Origin: Desulfurococcaceae archaeon
GTDB lineage: Archaea; Thermoproteota; Thermoprotei_A; Sulfolobales; Desulfurococcaceae
DNA length: 64,000 nt
NCBI GenBank assembly: GCA_038845865.1
Contig: JAWBQJ010000006.1
Span: forward strand, 830-64,829
Reading direction: 5' to 3'
In this document: positions 44,413 to 53,741 of the stretch, piece after piece
How the letters are laid out: each line of letters starts with the position of its first letter
How positions within the stretch are numbered: the stretch's first letter is position 1
The notes under the pieces: model-generated
What the model was told of the DNA's origin: nothing
The model's input: the letters and a program-made list of their open reading frames with translations, nothing else
Database searches by the model: none
Translations under genes and position numbers: made by a program

Positions 44413-44558
44413 TTAGCTTTCCTCTAAAACGGGAATTCGGCCAACTCTACCATTACTGTGAGAATTGCGGTAGAAACACCTTTCACGATATCATTGAATA
44501 CAGCGAAGATGAACCTGGCTCGCAGCCACGGTCGCGCGAACCACACAACCTTAATTAG
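44358..44558 (+). CDS. Small zinc-ribbon protein
   Basis: A 66-residue protein with CRECGRE and CENCGRN (two CxxC pairs 24 residues apart), WVLKCRECGREWILLVSFPL then YHYCENCGRNTFHDII. It begins inside the end of the ASCH gene (54-nt overlap, other frame). The paired cysteines in a short frame make chance unlikely. No function can be named. Confidence 0.65.
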   Translation: MGHWVLKCRECGREWILLVSFPLKREFGQLYHYCENCGRNTFHDIIEYSEDEPGSQPRSREPHNLN

Positions 44559-44582
44559 GAGGTAGTCATTTATTCGTAATAG

Positions 44583-44637
44583 GTGATGAGTCCCCATAAA
44601 TTGAGTTGAGTAGTGAAGAAACCTGTCTCAGCTGATC
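44583..44637 (+). ncRNA. C/D-box sRNA guiding 23S rRNA near the sarcin-ricin loop
   Basis: C box GTGATGA (44583-44589), guide GTCCCCATAAA, D'-like TTGA (44601-44604), C' box TGAAGA (44614-44619), guide AACCTGTCTCAG (44620-44631), D box CTGA (44632-44635). The D guide complements TGAGACAGGTT, which I recall from archaeal 23S (CGUGAGACAGGUU), just before the sarcin-ricin loop. The rest of 44638-44847 holds no gene, only a small hairpin (GAGTG...CACTC, 44683-44699). Confidence 0.75.
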
Positions 44638-44847
44638 GGGACCGTGAGTGCTTCAGATCTACGATTACGTGGTATAGTTTAAGAGTGCCTTAAACACTCG
44701 TAATACCCACATGGCGTCAGTATATCGTAGCTATAGAGGGAGCGGCGGTAAAGCGCTTAATGGATAGGTTACTAAGTACTTACTTTCAAATCGAGTCTTG
44801 AATGGACTTGGTTAAATGCTGAATCGATGTGATGTTTCGACTCGAAA

Positions 44848-47601
44848 TTAATCTATCCAGTCACCAGTAGAGATCTTCTCGGGGATGTACCTGTCAGCCA
44901 GGAACTTTAGGCCCTTGCTCGCTAGGGCCTCTATTTCCAGCTTACTTAAGGTGTTAAAGAATATGCAGAGCTCCCTGATCCACTCAGGAGCCGAGAACCA
45001 CGGATAACCCGTTAGACCTTCTTTTTTCTTAATTTTACTCTTAGCTTCCCTATCCTCGATGCAGATCTCCGCCACTTTGTAGCCTACGAGCTCGACGGCG
45101 CGCTCTAAATCCCTGGTCTTGGTCTTAATGATGAAGTTAGTCCTTTCCGAGTCGCTTAGGTAAGGAGCTTTCGGCTTTAAGCCACTTATACCTGGGGTTA
45201 TCTCCTCGAGCACTCTCCTAGCCTCCTTGTTTTTGAGTATTTTTCTAAATGCTTCATCGCCGAAGATATCAGTCATCATGACTCCAATGAACTTCGCGGA
45301 AGGGGTCGCTAGGCGCTCGCTCTCGTAAGACAGCGTAATACTTCCAGCCTTGAAGACGCTGTAGATGTAGAACCCGTAGGGGTCGCTATTATGGTATACA
45401 ATGCCGAACCCCCCAATGAAGGAGTTACCGGTGGGCACGGCGAAGTCGTAAACATAGCCTTCGTACTCTTCCTCCTCAACGGATTCCACCTCGGCTAGTA
45501 GTGCCTCACCGTATACTACAGGAGCGTGGTCCCCCAGATCCTTTAATAGCTCACCTTCTGCGATATCGCGTAACTTTACCTTGAATACGGCTCCATCTAC
45601 TACGGGACAGGCCACCCCTTCCCCGTCCGCGGGCTTTGTCAATTGTTTTTCAATGCTTCTCGTCAGCGAGAGACCATAAACTGCATCGGTGGAGGGGCGC
45701 CCCTGTTCACGTAGCCCGGCATCCTCGCTGGTCAGGTACTCGTATACTTCGGGTGGGGTCCGGCGAATATCACGGGTGATTTTCACGTGGACAGCGTTGC
45801 CGTCCTCCACGACGGCAGGGGTTACACCAAGCATTTGTAGTAGTAGAAATACCTGTCGCGCTAGTACAGGGTTGCTGGTTGAATACACCACGTCTTCGTG
45901 CTCGTTGACTCGACCCGCACTATCTATTAAGCCCTTCAGATAGGCCAAGATCACGTTTTTCGCCGAGTTGATTATGATGGCCGGAACACGCTTGTCTCCC
46001 TGCTCGCCAACTAATCCCAGCTCTTTGAAGAACGTAAATAGCGTCCGCGATGCCACTATAACCCTCGCTCCGTCTCTGCGCGTTGTGAACATTAATAACG
46101 GCTTTACGTTAAACCTTTCCCCGATTACCCTAATCACTTTTAGTACTCTATCGTAGTTCTTCGAGTCCAGGTGAAAGGCCAGGAACCCTGACCCGATCTC
46201 ACATCCTCCCGCGGTGTAAAGCCCCATTAGCCAAGCCAGGTCCTCGTCAAGTTCTACCCCGCCCGGTATAACGCGCTTTGATCTAGATAGCGCGAATTCT
46301 ACGGTCTCGTGAACCCCTCCACCGGACGGGTGTCCCCACCCGATCGTTTCACTGTTTGCAAGCAATTTAACGGAGTCTTTTAGCTTAACTTTTTCTCTAA
46401 CAATGAGAAGACTCGTTGTACTCTCTTTCGATGCTTCTTCGATGGATGGTGATGGCGCGTGGGAGCTTTGAGGTAAAGGCAGCTTCTTGGCCACTACGAT
46501 GTAGTCCCCAGGCCTAATGTACTTCGCGGGCACAACCTTTACCTCCCCATCATGGAAAACGAAGAGGGAATGCCCTTTAGTGACTTTCACGGTCCCTCGT
46601 TCCTTGGTTCTAATTTTCAGGATCCGGTCTTTGATTTTATGCCTATAGATGTACGATATGGGGGACCAGGTTATTTTGCCTGTTGCCGGGTCCCAAGAGA
46701 GGACTTCTAGTGGTGCTTTTACATACTCCCTATCAGCGCCGGAGAAGTACTTTCCCACGAGCTCTTCCACAGGCCCGATCGCAACCTCTCCACTACGCGA
46801 GTCTCTGACGGCAACGACTTCCTCTGCTGGAATGCTATCAGCTAATATGTAAACGGGTAATTTGTATTCGTCACTAAGTCTTCTAACAAACCTCCTCGTT
46901 GCGCGATCAGGTTGTCCCGCACTTGTGATCAGTACTGCTTTGTGTTTTTTCCAGAAACCATACCTGTGAAGCTGCTGAAAAACAGCGTCCTTTTCCACTA
47001 CGAGAATGTATTCTGCGTCTAGGTCGAGAAACTCTATAAGGTCAGGGGTGGGTTCTATTGCATATGCTCCGTGACCCATTTTACCTAGATCTATGGTATC
47101 GTCACCGCTTCGAATAACCATGTTACCAACGACTTTACCCTTCTCTTTGCTTAGTATTAGGAGGTCTTCGCGGAGAATAGATAAGTACACTTCCAGGTCC
47201 CTTATAACGCTATCAGACTCCCGTTGCTCATCCCAAGTATTTTCACTAACCTTCTTCCCTGTAATAGACCTAAAGCTAATTGTGTGCTTGCCTCTATAGT
47301 ACAGGTCACGTATAGTTGGGTACTCGTTGTTTTTAAGTGCTTCAAATATAATTGAAGCCATCAATATTGTCTGCATAAATTTCTTCGACTCGTTGACATC
47401 GGTAAAGGATCTTTGTTGAACCTCGGGGCCTAGAAGGAGGATCTTGTTATTTAGATCATATATGGTGTTAGAAAGCGTTCTTTTAGGGATGACAAGTACG
47501 GGTTTCTCACCCCTATGAATCTGATCTAGGAGGCTTTTCACGGAGCTTTTGATTATCTCTAAGGCCCTGCTCCTTGCTAGTAAGTCTGCTTGTGAGGGCA
47601 T
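44848..47601 (-). CDS. top6A: Type II topoisomerase VI subunit A with an intein
   Basis: A 917-residue precursor; the mature subunit would be 434 residues. ATG at 47601 with GAGGTG before it is chosen over a GTG three codons upstream. The active tyrosine lies in TIRDLYYRG (about residue 102); TOPRIM begins at ILVVEKDAVF (about 200). The TOPRIM DxD motif AD-SDPYGF is interrupted: residues 256-738 are a 483-residue intein. Topo VI relaxes and decatenates DNA and is the Spo11 relative. It overlaps nothing; 12 nt after top6B. Confidence 0.95.
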   Translation of the reverse strand: MPSQADLLARSRALEIIKSSVKSLLDQIHRGEKPVLVIPKRTLSNTIYDLNNKILLLGPEVQQRSFTDVNESKKFMQTILMASIIFEALKNNEYPTIRDLYYRGKHTISFRSITGKKVSENTWDEQRESDSVIRDLEVYLSILREDLLILSKEKGKVVGNMVIRSGDDTIDLGKMGHGAYAIEPTPDLIEFLDLDAEYILVVEKDAVFQQLHRYGFWKKHKAVLITSAGQPDRATRRFVRRLSDEYKLPVYILADSIPAEEVVAVRDSRSGEVAIGPVEELVGKYFSGADREYVKAPLEVLSWDPATGKITWSPISYIYRHKIKDRILKIRTKERGTVKVTKGHSLFVFHDGEVKVVPAKYIRPGDYIVVAKKLPLPQSSHAPSPSIEEASKESTTSLLIVREKVKLKDSVKLLANSETIGWGHPSGGGVHETVEFALSRSKRVIPGGVELDEDLAWLMGLYTAGGCEIGSGFLAFHLDSKNYDRVLKVIRVIGERFNVKPLLMFTTRRDGARVIVASRTLFTFFKELGLVGEQGDKRVPAIIINSAKNVILAYLKGLIDSAGRVNEHEDVVYSTSNPVLARQVFLLLQMLGVTPAVVEDGNAVHVKITRDIRRTPPEVYEYLTSEDAGLREQGRPSTDAVYGLSLTRSIEKQLTKPADGEGVACPVVDGAVFKVKLRDIAEGELLKDLGDHAPVVYGEALLAEVESVEEEEYEGYVYDFAVPTGNSFIGGFGIVYHNSDPYGFYIYSVFKAGSITLSYESERLATPSAKFIGVMMTDIFGDEAFRKILKNKEARRVLEEITPGISGLKPKAPYLSDSERTNFIIKTKTRDLERAVELVGYKVAEICIEDREAKSKIKKKEGLTGYPWFSAPEWIRELCIFFNTLSKLEIEALASKGLKFLADRYIPEKISTGDWID
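45388..46836 (-). mobile_element. Intein in the TOPRIM motif of top6A, decayed homing endonuclease
   Basis: Starts with Ser (SIPAEEVVAVRDS), has block B VTKGHSLFVF with Thr and His, and ends FIGGFGIVYHN followed by extein Ser, so all splicing residues are present. Two LAGLIDADG-like helices, LMGLYTAGG (precursor residues 458-466) and LKGLIDSAG (555-563), lie about 95 residues apart. At the catalytic eighth position, where an acid is expected, they have G and A. Splicing is likely intact and the nuclease likely dead. Confidence 0.93.
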
Positions 47602-47612
47602 TGAAAGCACCT

Positions 47613-49208
47613 CTAAGCCTCCGCTTCAACGGACTTTACAACGGTCTCAACCAAGCTGATCGGCATGCCGGTTTTCTTTGAAACTATTGATACGAGCTTC
47701 TCCCTAATACTGTTTTTCAAAGCAGTGAACTGCATCTCTTTCTCGGCTAGTATCAGTGCCAGGCTCCTAGCCACCTCTGGCACGTACTTAGCTACGGATT
47801 CCGCCCTCCTCATAGCCTCTTCCTCCTTAGCTTTCTTTGACAAGTACTGCTTAAGGCCTCTAGCAACCTCCATCACCGCAAGTTTTATCTCTTTTCTAAG
47901 TTCAGGCACATCTGCAATGCTTTCCTTACCAACGCCCTTAAATGGTACCTTCGTGCTACACACGTGGACAAGGATAACCAAGGGAGCTGGGAAACTTATC
48001 GCGTAGTGCTCCCAGCTAATGTCCTCCCGTACTACATCGGTCACGACGTCTGTTCCCTCATCATACAGGAGGGGTATCTTATTGGCGTACCTAAGAATAA
48101 CCGGCTTATCCTCGCCTATCGGGGCTTTACCTCCATAGGCTATTCCGGCTTCAACTATGAATGGATGGCCGTTGTACGCTCCCGGCCTCCTGACGACTGC
48201 GTTTACGTATTCGGGGTTAAATGCCCGCTTCAAGCCAGCGGTGATGATCTCCTCGCCCAGAGGTGATAAAGCTCGTGGTGAAGGAGGCCGATACCTATCA
48301 TAGGATTTCATGGTGTTTACCAATGCCAAGAGCTCTTCCTCGGTTAACTCGTTGGGGCTTTTAGCAGGATCTATATTCGCCTTCGTGAGGATGAGCTTGG
48401 CTGTCGCCTCGCCGATACCTTGAAAACTCTCCACGAGCAACTGCTCTACTGTCTTGGAATTTCCGTTCTTCACCATGTTGTTTATTAGCTCTAGATCCGC
48501 GCCTTGGGGGTGCGGCTTTGTTTCAACTGGTGGTCTTGGTAATGTGTTGATTATGCGATGGTAGTACACAACCTCGTTCTCGGGCGTTATGAGCACGATG
48601 TTCGCGTAAGGTAACACGATCGCCGTCCTGTATAAGTACTCTAGCACCCTGTGCCTGGCCCGATTCCAGTCGCCTTCAATAGTTACCGACACCACCGTAC
48701 CATGCCAGTCTCTGCTCTTTCTCCAACTACCGGCTTCTATCACTACTGGTTCGTTCTTATCCACGTCTATCCTAAGCTTGAAGAAGTATATTCTCCTGTA
48801 CCCCGCCTTGCTGGTGATCACCTCTACGGGCCTGCCAGTTGTCATTTGAGCGTAGAGCACGACCATTTTCACTCCTAAACCGTACATGCCCCGTGATTGC
48901 CTCAAGATGTACTTACTGCTGAAAAGCACCTTCCCGAAAGCGCTAGGTACGATATTAGGCGGTATTCCAATACCATTGTCTTCCACGGTTATTTTGTAAA
49001 AGTCCTGCGTTTCATCAGCTTTCTTGATGGAAACCTTTACATCCGGCAAAATACCATGGACATCTGCAGCGTCAAGGGCGTTTTCCACGAGCTCCCTTAC
49101 AGTCTGATACACTGCCTTAGCGGGGTTTGAAAAGCCCGTTACCTCTCTATACTTATAGAAGAACTCCGCGGGGCTTAACGATCTGTATACTTCCTCAACA
49201 CCGCTCAT
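47613..49208 (-). CDS. top6B: Type II topoisomerase VI subunit B
   Basis: A 531-residue GHKL ATPase subunit. VENALDAADVHG, the DNGIGIPP motif and GMYGLGVKMVVLYAQM form the ATP site; the H2TH and transducer domains follow. I chose the ATG at 49208 (MSGVEEVYRSLSPAEFF) because a TATA-like TTATAACG near 49255 would place the transcription start past an earlier ATG at 49241. Confidence 0.95.
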   Translation of the reverse strand: MSGVEEVYRSLSPAEFFYKYREVTGFSNPAKAVYQTVRELVENALDAADVHGILPDVKVSIKKADETQDFYKITVEDNGIGIPPNIVPSAFGKVLFSSKYILRQSRGMYGLGVKMVVLYAQMTTGRPVEVITSKAGYRRIYFFKLRIDVDKNEPVVIEAGSWRKSRDWHGTVVSVTIEGDWNRARHRVLEYLYRTAIVLPYANIVLITPENEVVYYHRIINTLPRPPVETKPHPQGADLELINNMVKNGNSKTVEQLLVESFQGIGEATAKLILTKANIDPAKSPNELTEEELLALVNTMKSYDRYRPPSPRALSPLGEEIITAGLKRAFNPEYVNAVVRRPGAYNGHPFIVEAGIAYGGKAPIGEDKPVILRYANKIPLLYDEGTDVVTDVVREDISWEHYAISFPAPLVILVHVCSTKVPFKGVGKESIADVPELRKEIKLAVMEVARGLKQYLSKKAKEEEAMRRAESVAKYVPEVARSLALILAEKEMQFTALKNSIREKLVSIVSKKTGMPISLVETVVKSVEAEA

Positions 49209-49294
49209 CGCGACACCGTTCTGCAGTGTTAATATCATCATGTATTGCGTTATAAGCGCTTAGGAATACTTTCGCTTAACCCTATCCAAGTACG

Positions 49295-49308
49295 TTTTTA
49301 TACTTTTA
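49295..49308 (+). promoter_or_regulatory. TATA box of the pilus operon
   Basis: TTTTTATACTTTTA lies 47-60 nt before the pilin ATG. Pilin, ATPase and platform genes follow with gaps of 20 and 27 nt, so one transcript is likely. Confidence 0.5.
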
Positions 49309-49354
49309 CAGAGTGACCGCTAAAATCCCTCTGCTATAATCTGGGTGCCCGTGC

Positions 49355-49750
49355 ATGAAGGGCATATCCGGAATAGTCGCAACAGCGATATTACTAGCGC
49401 TGACCATAGCAGGGGGCGTTCTGATGTACACTTATGTGACAAGCTACCTGAACACGGCCGTGGATACGGGGAAAATAGTGGTTGAAAACGCCTACTACAT
49501 AACACCGCTTAAGAGGCTCACTATAGAGGTTAGAAATGTAGGAACGCGCGAAGTAAAAGTCAACGGCGTTGACATGATCCTCTCGGGTACTGCGCGCAGT
49601 GACACTAGAAACATTACCCCTCCTCTATCAATTTCGCCTGGGGAAGCGAGGCAAATTGTGTTATACGATGTTAACGAAGCTCCTCAATACGTAATCATAG
49701 TGTACGGTAACGGCTCGATGACAGAGCCCGTTCCCGTGAGGGTGCACTAA
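49355..49750 (+). CDS. Archaeal type IV pilin-like protein
   Basis: A 131-residue protein with a class III signal: MKG then a hydrophobic helix ISGIVATAILLALTIAGGVL (4-23). A prepilin peptidase would cut after KG or KGISG. The rest is a beta domain (LTIEVRNVGTREVKVNGVDM, ISPGEARQIVLYDV). It is followed by the ATPase and platform genes of the same machine. No prepilin peptidase is in the window. Confidence 0.82.
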   Translation: MKGISGIVATAILLALTIAGGVLMYTYVTSYLNTAVDTGKIVVENAYYITPLKRLTIEVRNVGTREVKVNGVDMILSGTARSDTRNITPPLSISPGEARQIVLYDVNEAPQYVIIVYGNGSMTEPVPVRVH

Positions 49751-49770
49751 ACACGCTGGGTTAGAAATAC

Positions 49771-51291
49771 ATGTTAAAATCACTTATCAAGGCTTTTTTC
49801 ACTCTCCCCCATGTACTAGGTCGTACTTTACCCGGAGATGACCTATATCGGAGGGATCGGTTTTTAAAAGACATTGTAGAAACGCTCGTAAACTCCTACG
49901 TTAAGAGATATAGGCTAGAGGATGTGCAATTAGATAATACGTTGTTGACGTACAGTTTGAGGGGTTTACTCAGCATACATGTTGGGCTTCTCGGAGAGGA
50001 ACTGTACTACGTCATCCAGGAACCCCCAACCACGGAAACAGAATTGGGTGGCGTCATAGACAGATTCATAGTTAACATCACGAGTAACAGGGATCAGGGT
50101 GAAGACTATAGATTTAAGGGAGAAGACGTAGCGGGGGACATGGACAAGATCACGTATAATTTCATCAAAATAACCAGTGGATGGGGGCCGTTAACGCCGT
50201 TCATTCTCGATCCCTACGTAGAGGACATTTCCCTTAGCAAAAGCACTGGCAGAGTGTACGTTGTTCATAACAAGTTTTCGTGGATGGGGTGGCTAAAATC
50301 AAACATGGTGCTAGAACCCGAGCTCGTAGACAGATTAGTCGTATCGCTATCACGTAGAATTAAAAAGCACATCTCGTTTGTAAATCCTCTCGCCGAGGGT
50401 GCTTGTGGAGACGGCTTCAGAGTAAGCTTACTTTATGGAGATGCTGTGTCTCCCCACGGCAGTAGCCTAGTTGTAAGAAAGCGTAGCGGCATTACTTGGA
50501 CTATTACAAAGCTCATAAATGAGGGCTTTTTAACATCGATCATAACATCCTACTTGTGGCTCGTCCTCGAGAACAAGGGCTGGATCATAATAGCCGGGCA
50601 CGTGGGATCGGGTAAAACAACGCTACTTCAAGCACTCCTATCGTTAATACCACCATACAAAAAAGTAATTACAATTGAGGATACGCCCGAGATATCGGGT
50701 ACTACTGGTCTGTGGGAGCCCTTAGTTGAGAAGAGCGAGGTTTTCACACAGACTTCACAAATAGACTCTTTCACTCTATTGAAATTCGCTCTAAGAAGAA
50801 GACCTGACTACATCGTTATCGGGGAAGTACGAGGAGTCGAAGCTAGATTGCTCGTTCAAGCATCGCGGTTAGGGCACGGCGTGCTGAACACAATACATGC
50901 CGATAGTCCTGAGTCCGTACTAAAGAGGCTAATAGCGCCGCCTATTTCGATTCCAAGGAACTTGCTTAACAACATATGGACCATAGTACTCACAGGCGTG
51001 CAAGGCAGTAAGAGAAAGGTCGTTTCGCTCTCCGAGATAGGTGACGACACTTCGCCGGCGGAGGTGTGCTCTAATACGGATGAGAGTTGCGCCATAGAAA
51101 GGGTCGTGAGCTCCTCCACGAGGTTGGGGCGGCTCTACTCCTCTAAGGACGAGCTGTACGGAGAAATAATTAGGAGAGCGGTTTTTCTCGAAAGGCTAGT
51201 TTCCAAAGGGATATTTACGATCAGCGATCTAGCGGTCAAGTTGCTCGAGTTCTACGGCAAGGTAGAGGAGGCTGTAAGGGAGTATCGGTGA
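49771..51291 (+). CDS. Type II/IV secretion-type ATPase (pilus assembly)
   Basis: A 506-residue ATPase of the GspE/PilB/VirB11 superfamily. Walker A IIAGHVGSGKTTLLQALLSL (about 272-291), Asp box ITIEDTPEI, Walker B RPDYIVIGEVRGVEA and the His box GHGVLNTIHADSPES are in order. The N-terminal 200 residues form the typical N1/N2 domains (GWGPLTPFILDPYVEDIS). It should power pilus extension using the membrane protein next to it. Confidence 0.93.
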   Translation: MLKSLIKAFFTLPHVLGRTLPGDDLYRRDRFLKDIVETLVNSYVKRYRLEDVQLDNTLLTYSLRGLLSIHVGLLGEELYYVIQEPPTTETELGGVIDRFIVNITSNRDQGEDYRFKGEDVAGDMDKITYNFIKITSGWGPLTPFILDPYVEDISLSKSTGRVYVVHNKFSWMGWLKSNMVLEPELVDRLVVSLSRRIKKHISFVNPLAEGACGDGFRVSLLYGDAVSPHGSSLVVRKRSGITWTITKLINEGFLTSIITSYLWLVLENKGWIIIAGHVGSGKTTLLQALLSLIPPYKKVITIEDTPEISGTTGLWEPLVEKSEVFTQTSQIDSFTLLKFALRRRPDYIVIGEVRGVEARLLVQASRLGHGVLNTIHADSPESVLKRLIAPPISIPRNLLNNIWTIVLTGVQGSKRKVVSLSEIGDDTSPAEVCSNTDESCAIERVVSSSTRLGRLYSSKDELYGEIIRRAVFLERLVSKGIFTISDLAVKLLEFYGKVEEAVREYR

Positions 51292-51318
51292 CCCAAGCCG
51301 GTAGCCGGGTGTAAAAAG

Positions 51319-52569
51319 GTGAAGCTGAGTAGATGTCTAGATGAGAGCTACTTGGACTTCTTAATGCACCTGCACGGGCTCGAGATCAACGGCTTAAAGG
51401 CTTACGATTTATTTAGCGCTATTCGCAAAGAAGAGGTGGAAATAGCAGATTGCTACAAGGTCTTAGCGAGACTGTATGGTTTGTTGGAAACCGCACTTGG
51501 TGATCCGCAGTTAGCTCTATATAAACTAAGCGATATTGCTTCAGGCTCTAAGCTCACGAGTTTTTTAAGAGGGTATGGAAGTGTGCTCTTGACGAGTGGT
51601 GATACACGGACATACGTATCAGCGGCGCTCAGAACGGAGTTCGCAGCGCTTAGAGCTAAAATTGGTGAAAAGCTCAAGTTCATTGAGGTTCTCTATGAAG
51701 CGATATTAGTGGCGGTACTAAGTATTTCTATCCTCTCGGTACTGCCGTTATGGCCTTTACCGCTCGTTGTAGGCATTTTCATTCTACAACTCGTAGGGTT
51801 AACGAGTTACATCACGGCTGTTTACGTGACCAAGTGGATGTACTATAACACGAGTGCCCTTTCAGCTGCGTTGGAGGTGTTTTTCATTTTAGCGTCGAAC
51901 CTACTATTAGTATCGGTACTATACGGTCTCGTAGTGCACTTACTAGTATTTGGTGTGCTATGCGTAATTGTAATGAAGCCCGTGAAACGCAGAGTAGCGA
52001 TTGAAGGTGAGTCGTTAAAAATACTGAACGATACGTACTCTCAAATAATGCTTGGAGAGCCGGCGGATATAGCCCTACTGAACTCTTTGAAGAGGTCTCC
52101 GCTACTAGAGTTTAGACTACTTCTGCATAGCTTATTAAGCGGCTTTAGGGCAGCGGAGATCATTCGTAAACTGAAATTTCCCGTACTGGCCTTCAAGGTG
52201 ATGTCGGGGCTAGTGACCTTAATGCATTACAGCCCCCCGAACAGTACCCACGTGACTTCGATAATTCAGTTTGTAGATGAGGTCAGTAACCTTAGGAAAT
52301 ACGTTGAGGAGAAGGCAAAACATTACTTACTCTACTCCGGGATCGTCGTTTTACTAATCGTTGCGTCTTACGTGATGATCGCGAGGATGCCAGCAGTCGT
52401 GAACGCCAATGCAAGAGTTCTCGGGGTTTATGCATATGTTAGTGCAATTCTAACGGCCATGCCCGCGTGTCTCTTAAAAGACCGTACTTTCATAGGCTCG
52501 AAACTGGCCGTACCGGCAACAATCCTAGCATCCATGACATTAGTACTCCTATACACTGGCATATTTTAG
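51319..52569 (+). CDS. Pilus assembly platform protein (TadC/GspF-like)
   Basis: A 416-residue membrane protein. A soluble N-terminal region (about 1-115) leads to TM helices (about 132-155, 159-170 and 185-215), a second cytoplasmic domain, then a C-terminal group of TM helices ending LVLLYTGIF. This is the archaeal TadC/FlaJ/GspF plan. It follows the ATPase by 27 nt, as usual for such pairs. Confidence 0.82.
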   Translation: MKLSRCLDESYLDFLMHLHGLEINGLKAYDLFSAIRKEEVEIADCYKVLARLYGLLETALGDPQLALYKLSDIASGSKLTSFLRGYGSVLLTSGDTRTYVSAALRTEFAALRAKIGEKLKFIEVLYEAILVAVLSISILSVLPLWPLPLVVGIFILQLVGLTSYITAVYVTKWMYYNTSALSAALEVFFILASNLLLVSVLYGLVVHLLVFGVLCVIVMKPVKRRVAIEGESLKILNDTYSQIMLGEPADIALLNSLKRSPLLEFRLLLHSLLSGFRAAEIIRKLKFPVLAFKVMSGLVTLMHYSPPNSTHVTSIIQFVDEVSNLRKYVEEKAKHYLLYSGIVVLLIVASYVMIARMPAVVNANARVLGVYAYVSAILTAMPACLLKDRTFIGSKLAVPATILASMTLVLLYTGIF

Positions 52570-52760
52570 GTAAGTCAAGAATACGATGCGATAACTCGTT
52601 GAAACGATAGATCCTCGAGGTGCTCACGGCTTACTACAGTACATGGCATTTACATTTCTTTAATGGTATTAGTGCGTGTTAATGGAAATAGCTTCGTGGA
52701 AATCTTAATGTGAAGCTATTTTAGGGGGGTCCTCGGATATTACGGATCGTGGGGAACGCC

Positions 52761-53510
52761 ATGTCTACGGGGTCTCTTGCAGAGCACTACATTGCAGAGA
52801 TGAGGAGAATTTCAAGGGAGGCGGCAGAAACGGACTATGTAATGCCGATCTGGCTACCCTTCATACCCATGATACTCATTCTCATAGGACTCCTCGCATC
52901 TATCCCAGCACTATTAGGGGGTGAAGGGGCCCTCGCAGGCCTGGGAGCCTTCACTGTGCTAATATTTATAGGTGCTATAATCAACATATACGTGCTGTAC
53001 AAGTGGATTTCTAGGAGGAACAATCACTTCCGTAGAACGGCAAGCCTTTACGGAAACCTAGTATCTGCCCTGGAATCGCTGAAATTAACCGATGCCGAGG
53101 TCGCGCAAATTAGGAGTAGTGTACAGGAAATGCAGTACGAAGAGCGGGAGAAAAGCGCGGCGTTGTGGATCATACTATCACTCATCGTAGGAATAGTCAT
53201 ACTCTATGTGTATCACTTCTTAAACAAGGACTTCCACAAGCACGAGCGGCGAGAGGTGGCGATCTACGAAAACCTGGCAAGAATCTTAGAGAGGAGAGGT
53301 ATAGCCGTTTCAAGGCTCGAACCACGCATACCTAGTAGAAGTACGATACTGTACATTGTGTTGTCAATAATAACGCTCGGCATATTTGGGTTATACTGGA
53401 TCTACACCCTCACAAGGGATCCGAACGAGCACTTCAGGGCCCACCACTTAGTTGAGGAAAATGCTATAAGGGCGCTAGAACAGCTCGCTCGCACTCCGGC
53501 GAGACCTTAG
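52761..53510 (+). CDS. Four-helix membrane protein of unknown function
   Basis: A 249-residue protein. TM helices at about 31-50 and 59-79 form one pair, separated from another at about 137-155 and 200-220 by charged segments. The two halves look alike: RNNHFRRTASLYGNLVSALE and NKDFHKHERREVAIYENLARILE follow the first and second sections, and a third DPNEHFRAHHLVEE occurs near the end, so the fold is an internal repeat (DUF4234-like). It lies 190 nt after the pilus operon; a link to pili is not shown. Confidence 0.65.
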   Translation: MSTGSLAEHYIAEMRRISREAAETDYVMPIWLPFIPMILILIGLLASIPALLGGEGALAGLGAFTVLIFIGAIINIYVLYKWISRRNNHFRRTASLYGNLVSALESLKLTDAEVAQIRSSVQEMQYEEREKSAALWIILSLIVGIVILYVYHFLNKDFHKHERREVAIYENLARILERRGIAVSRLEPRIPSRSTILYIVLSIITLGIFGLYWIYTLTRDPNEHFRAHHLVEENAIRALEQLARTPARP

Positions 53511-53608
53511 ATCCAGTCCCAAATACATTTTTAATTAAACCACCTACTCCTCGTTTACGTGGCCCCGCGTGAACACGCGCTTTTCACGCCTAATCAGGTA
53601 GAGGATCG

Positions 53609-53683
53609 CGGGCCCGCCGGGATTTGAACCCGGGTCCTCCGGCTTAGAAGGCCGGCGCCCTATCCTGGCTAGGCGACGGGCCC
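53609..53683 (-). tRNA. tRNA-Arg (anticodon UCU)
   Basis: The acceptor GGGCCCG (53683-53677) pairs with CGGGCCC (53616-53610); the discriminator is G and CCA is not encoded. Anticodon stem CCGGC/GCCGG encloses CTTCTAA, so anticodon UCU. The T arm is CCGGGTTCAAATCCCGG. There is no intron. It sits between a membrane-protein gene and alaS. Confidence 0.96.
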
Positions 53684-53741
53684 TCGCGTACTAATAATGA
53701 GTTTAATGGGGGTTATTTTTATACATTTTCCTACACCGCTC

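Noticed and set aside
44683-44699. GAGTG/CACTC hairpin
   Set aside because: Five base pairs only; no T run or sRNA boxes, so no function can be supported.
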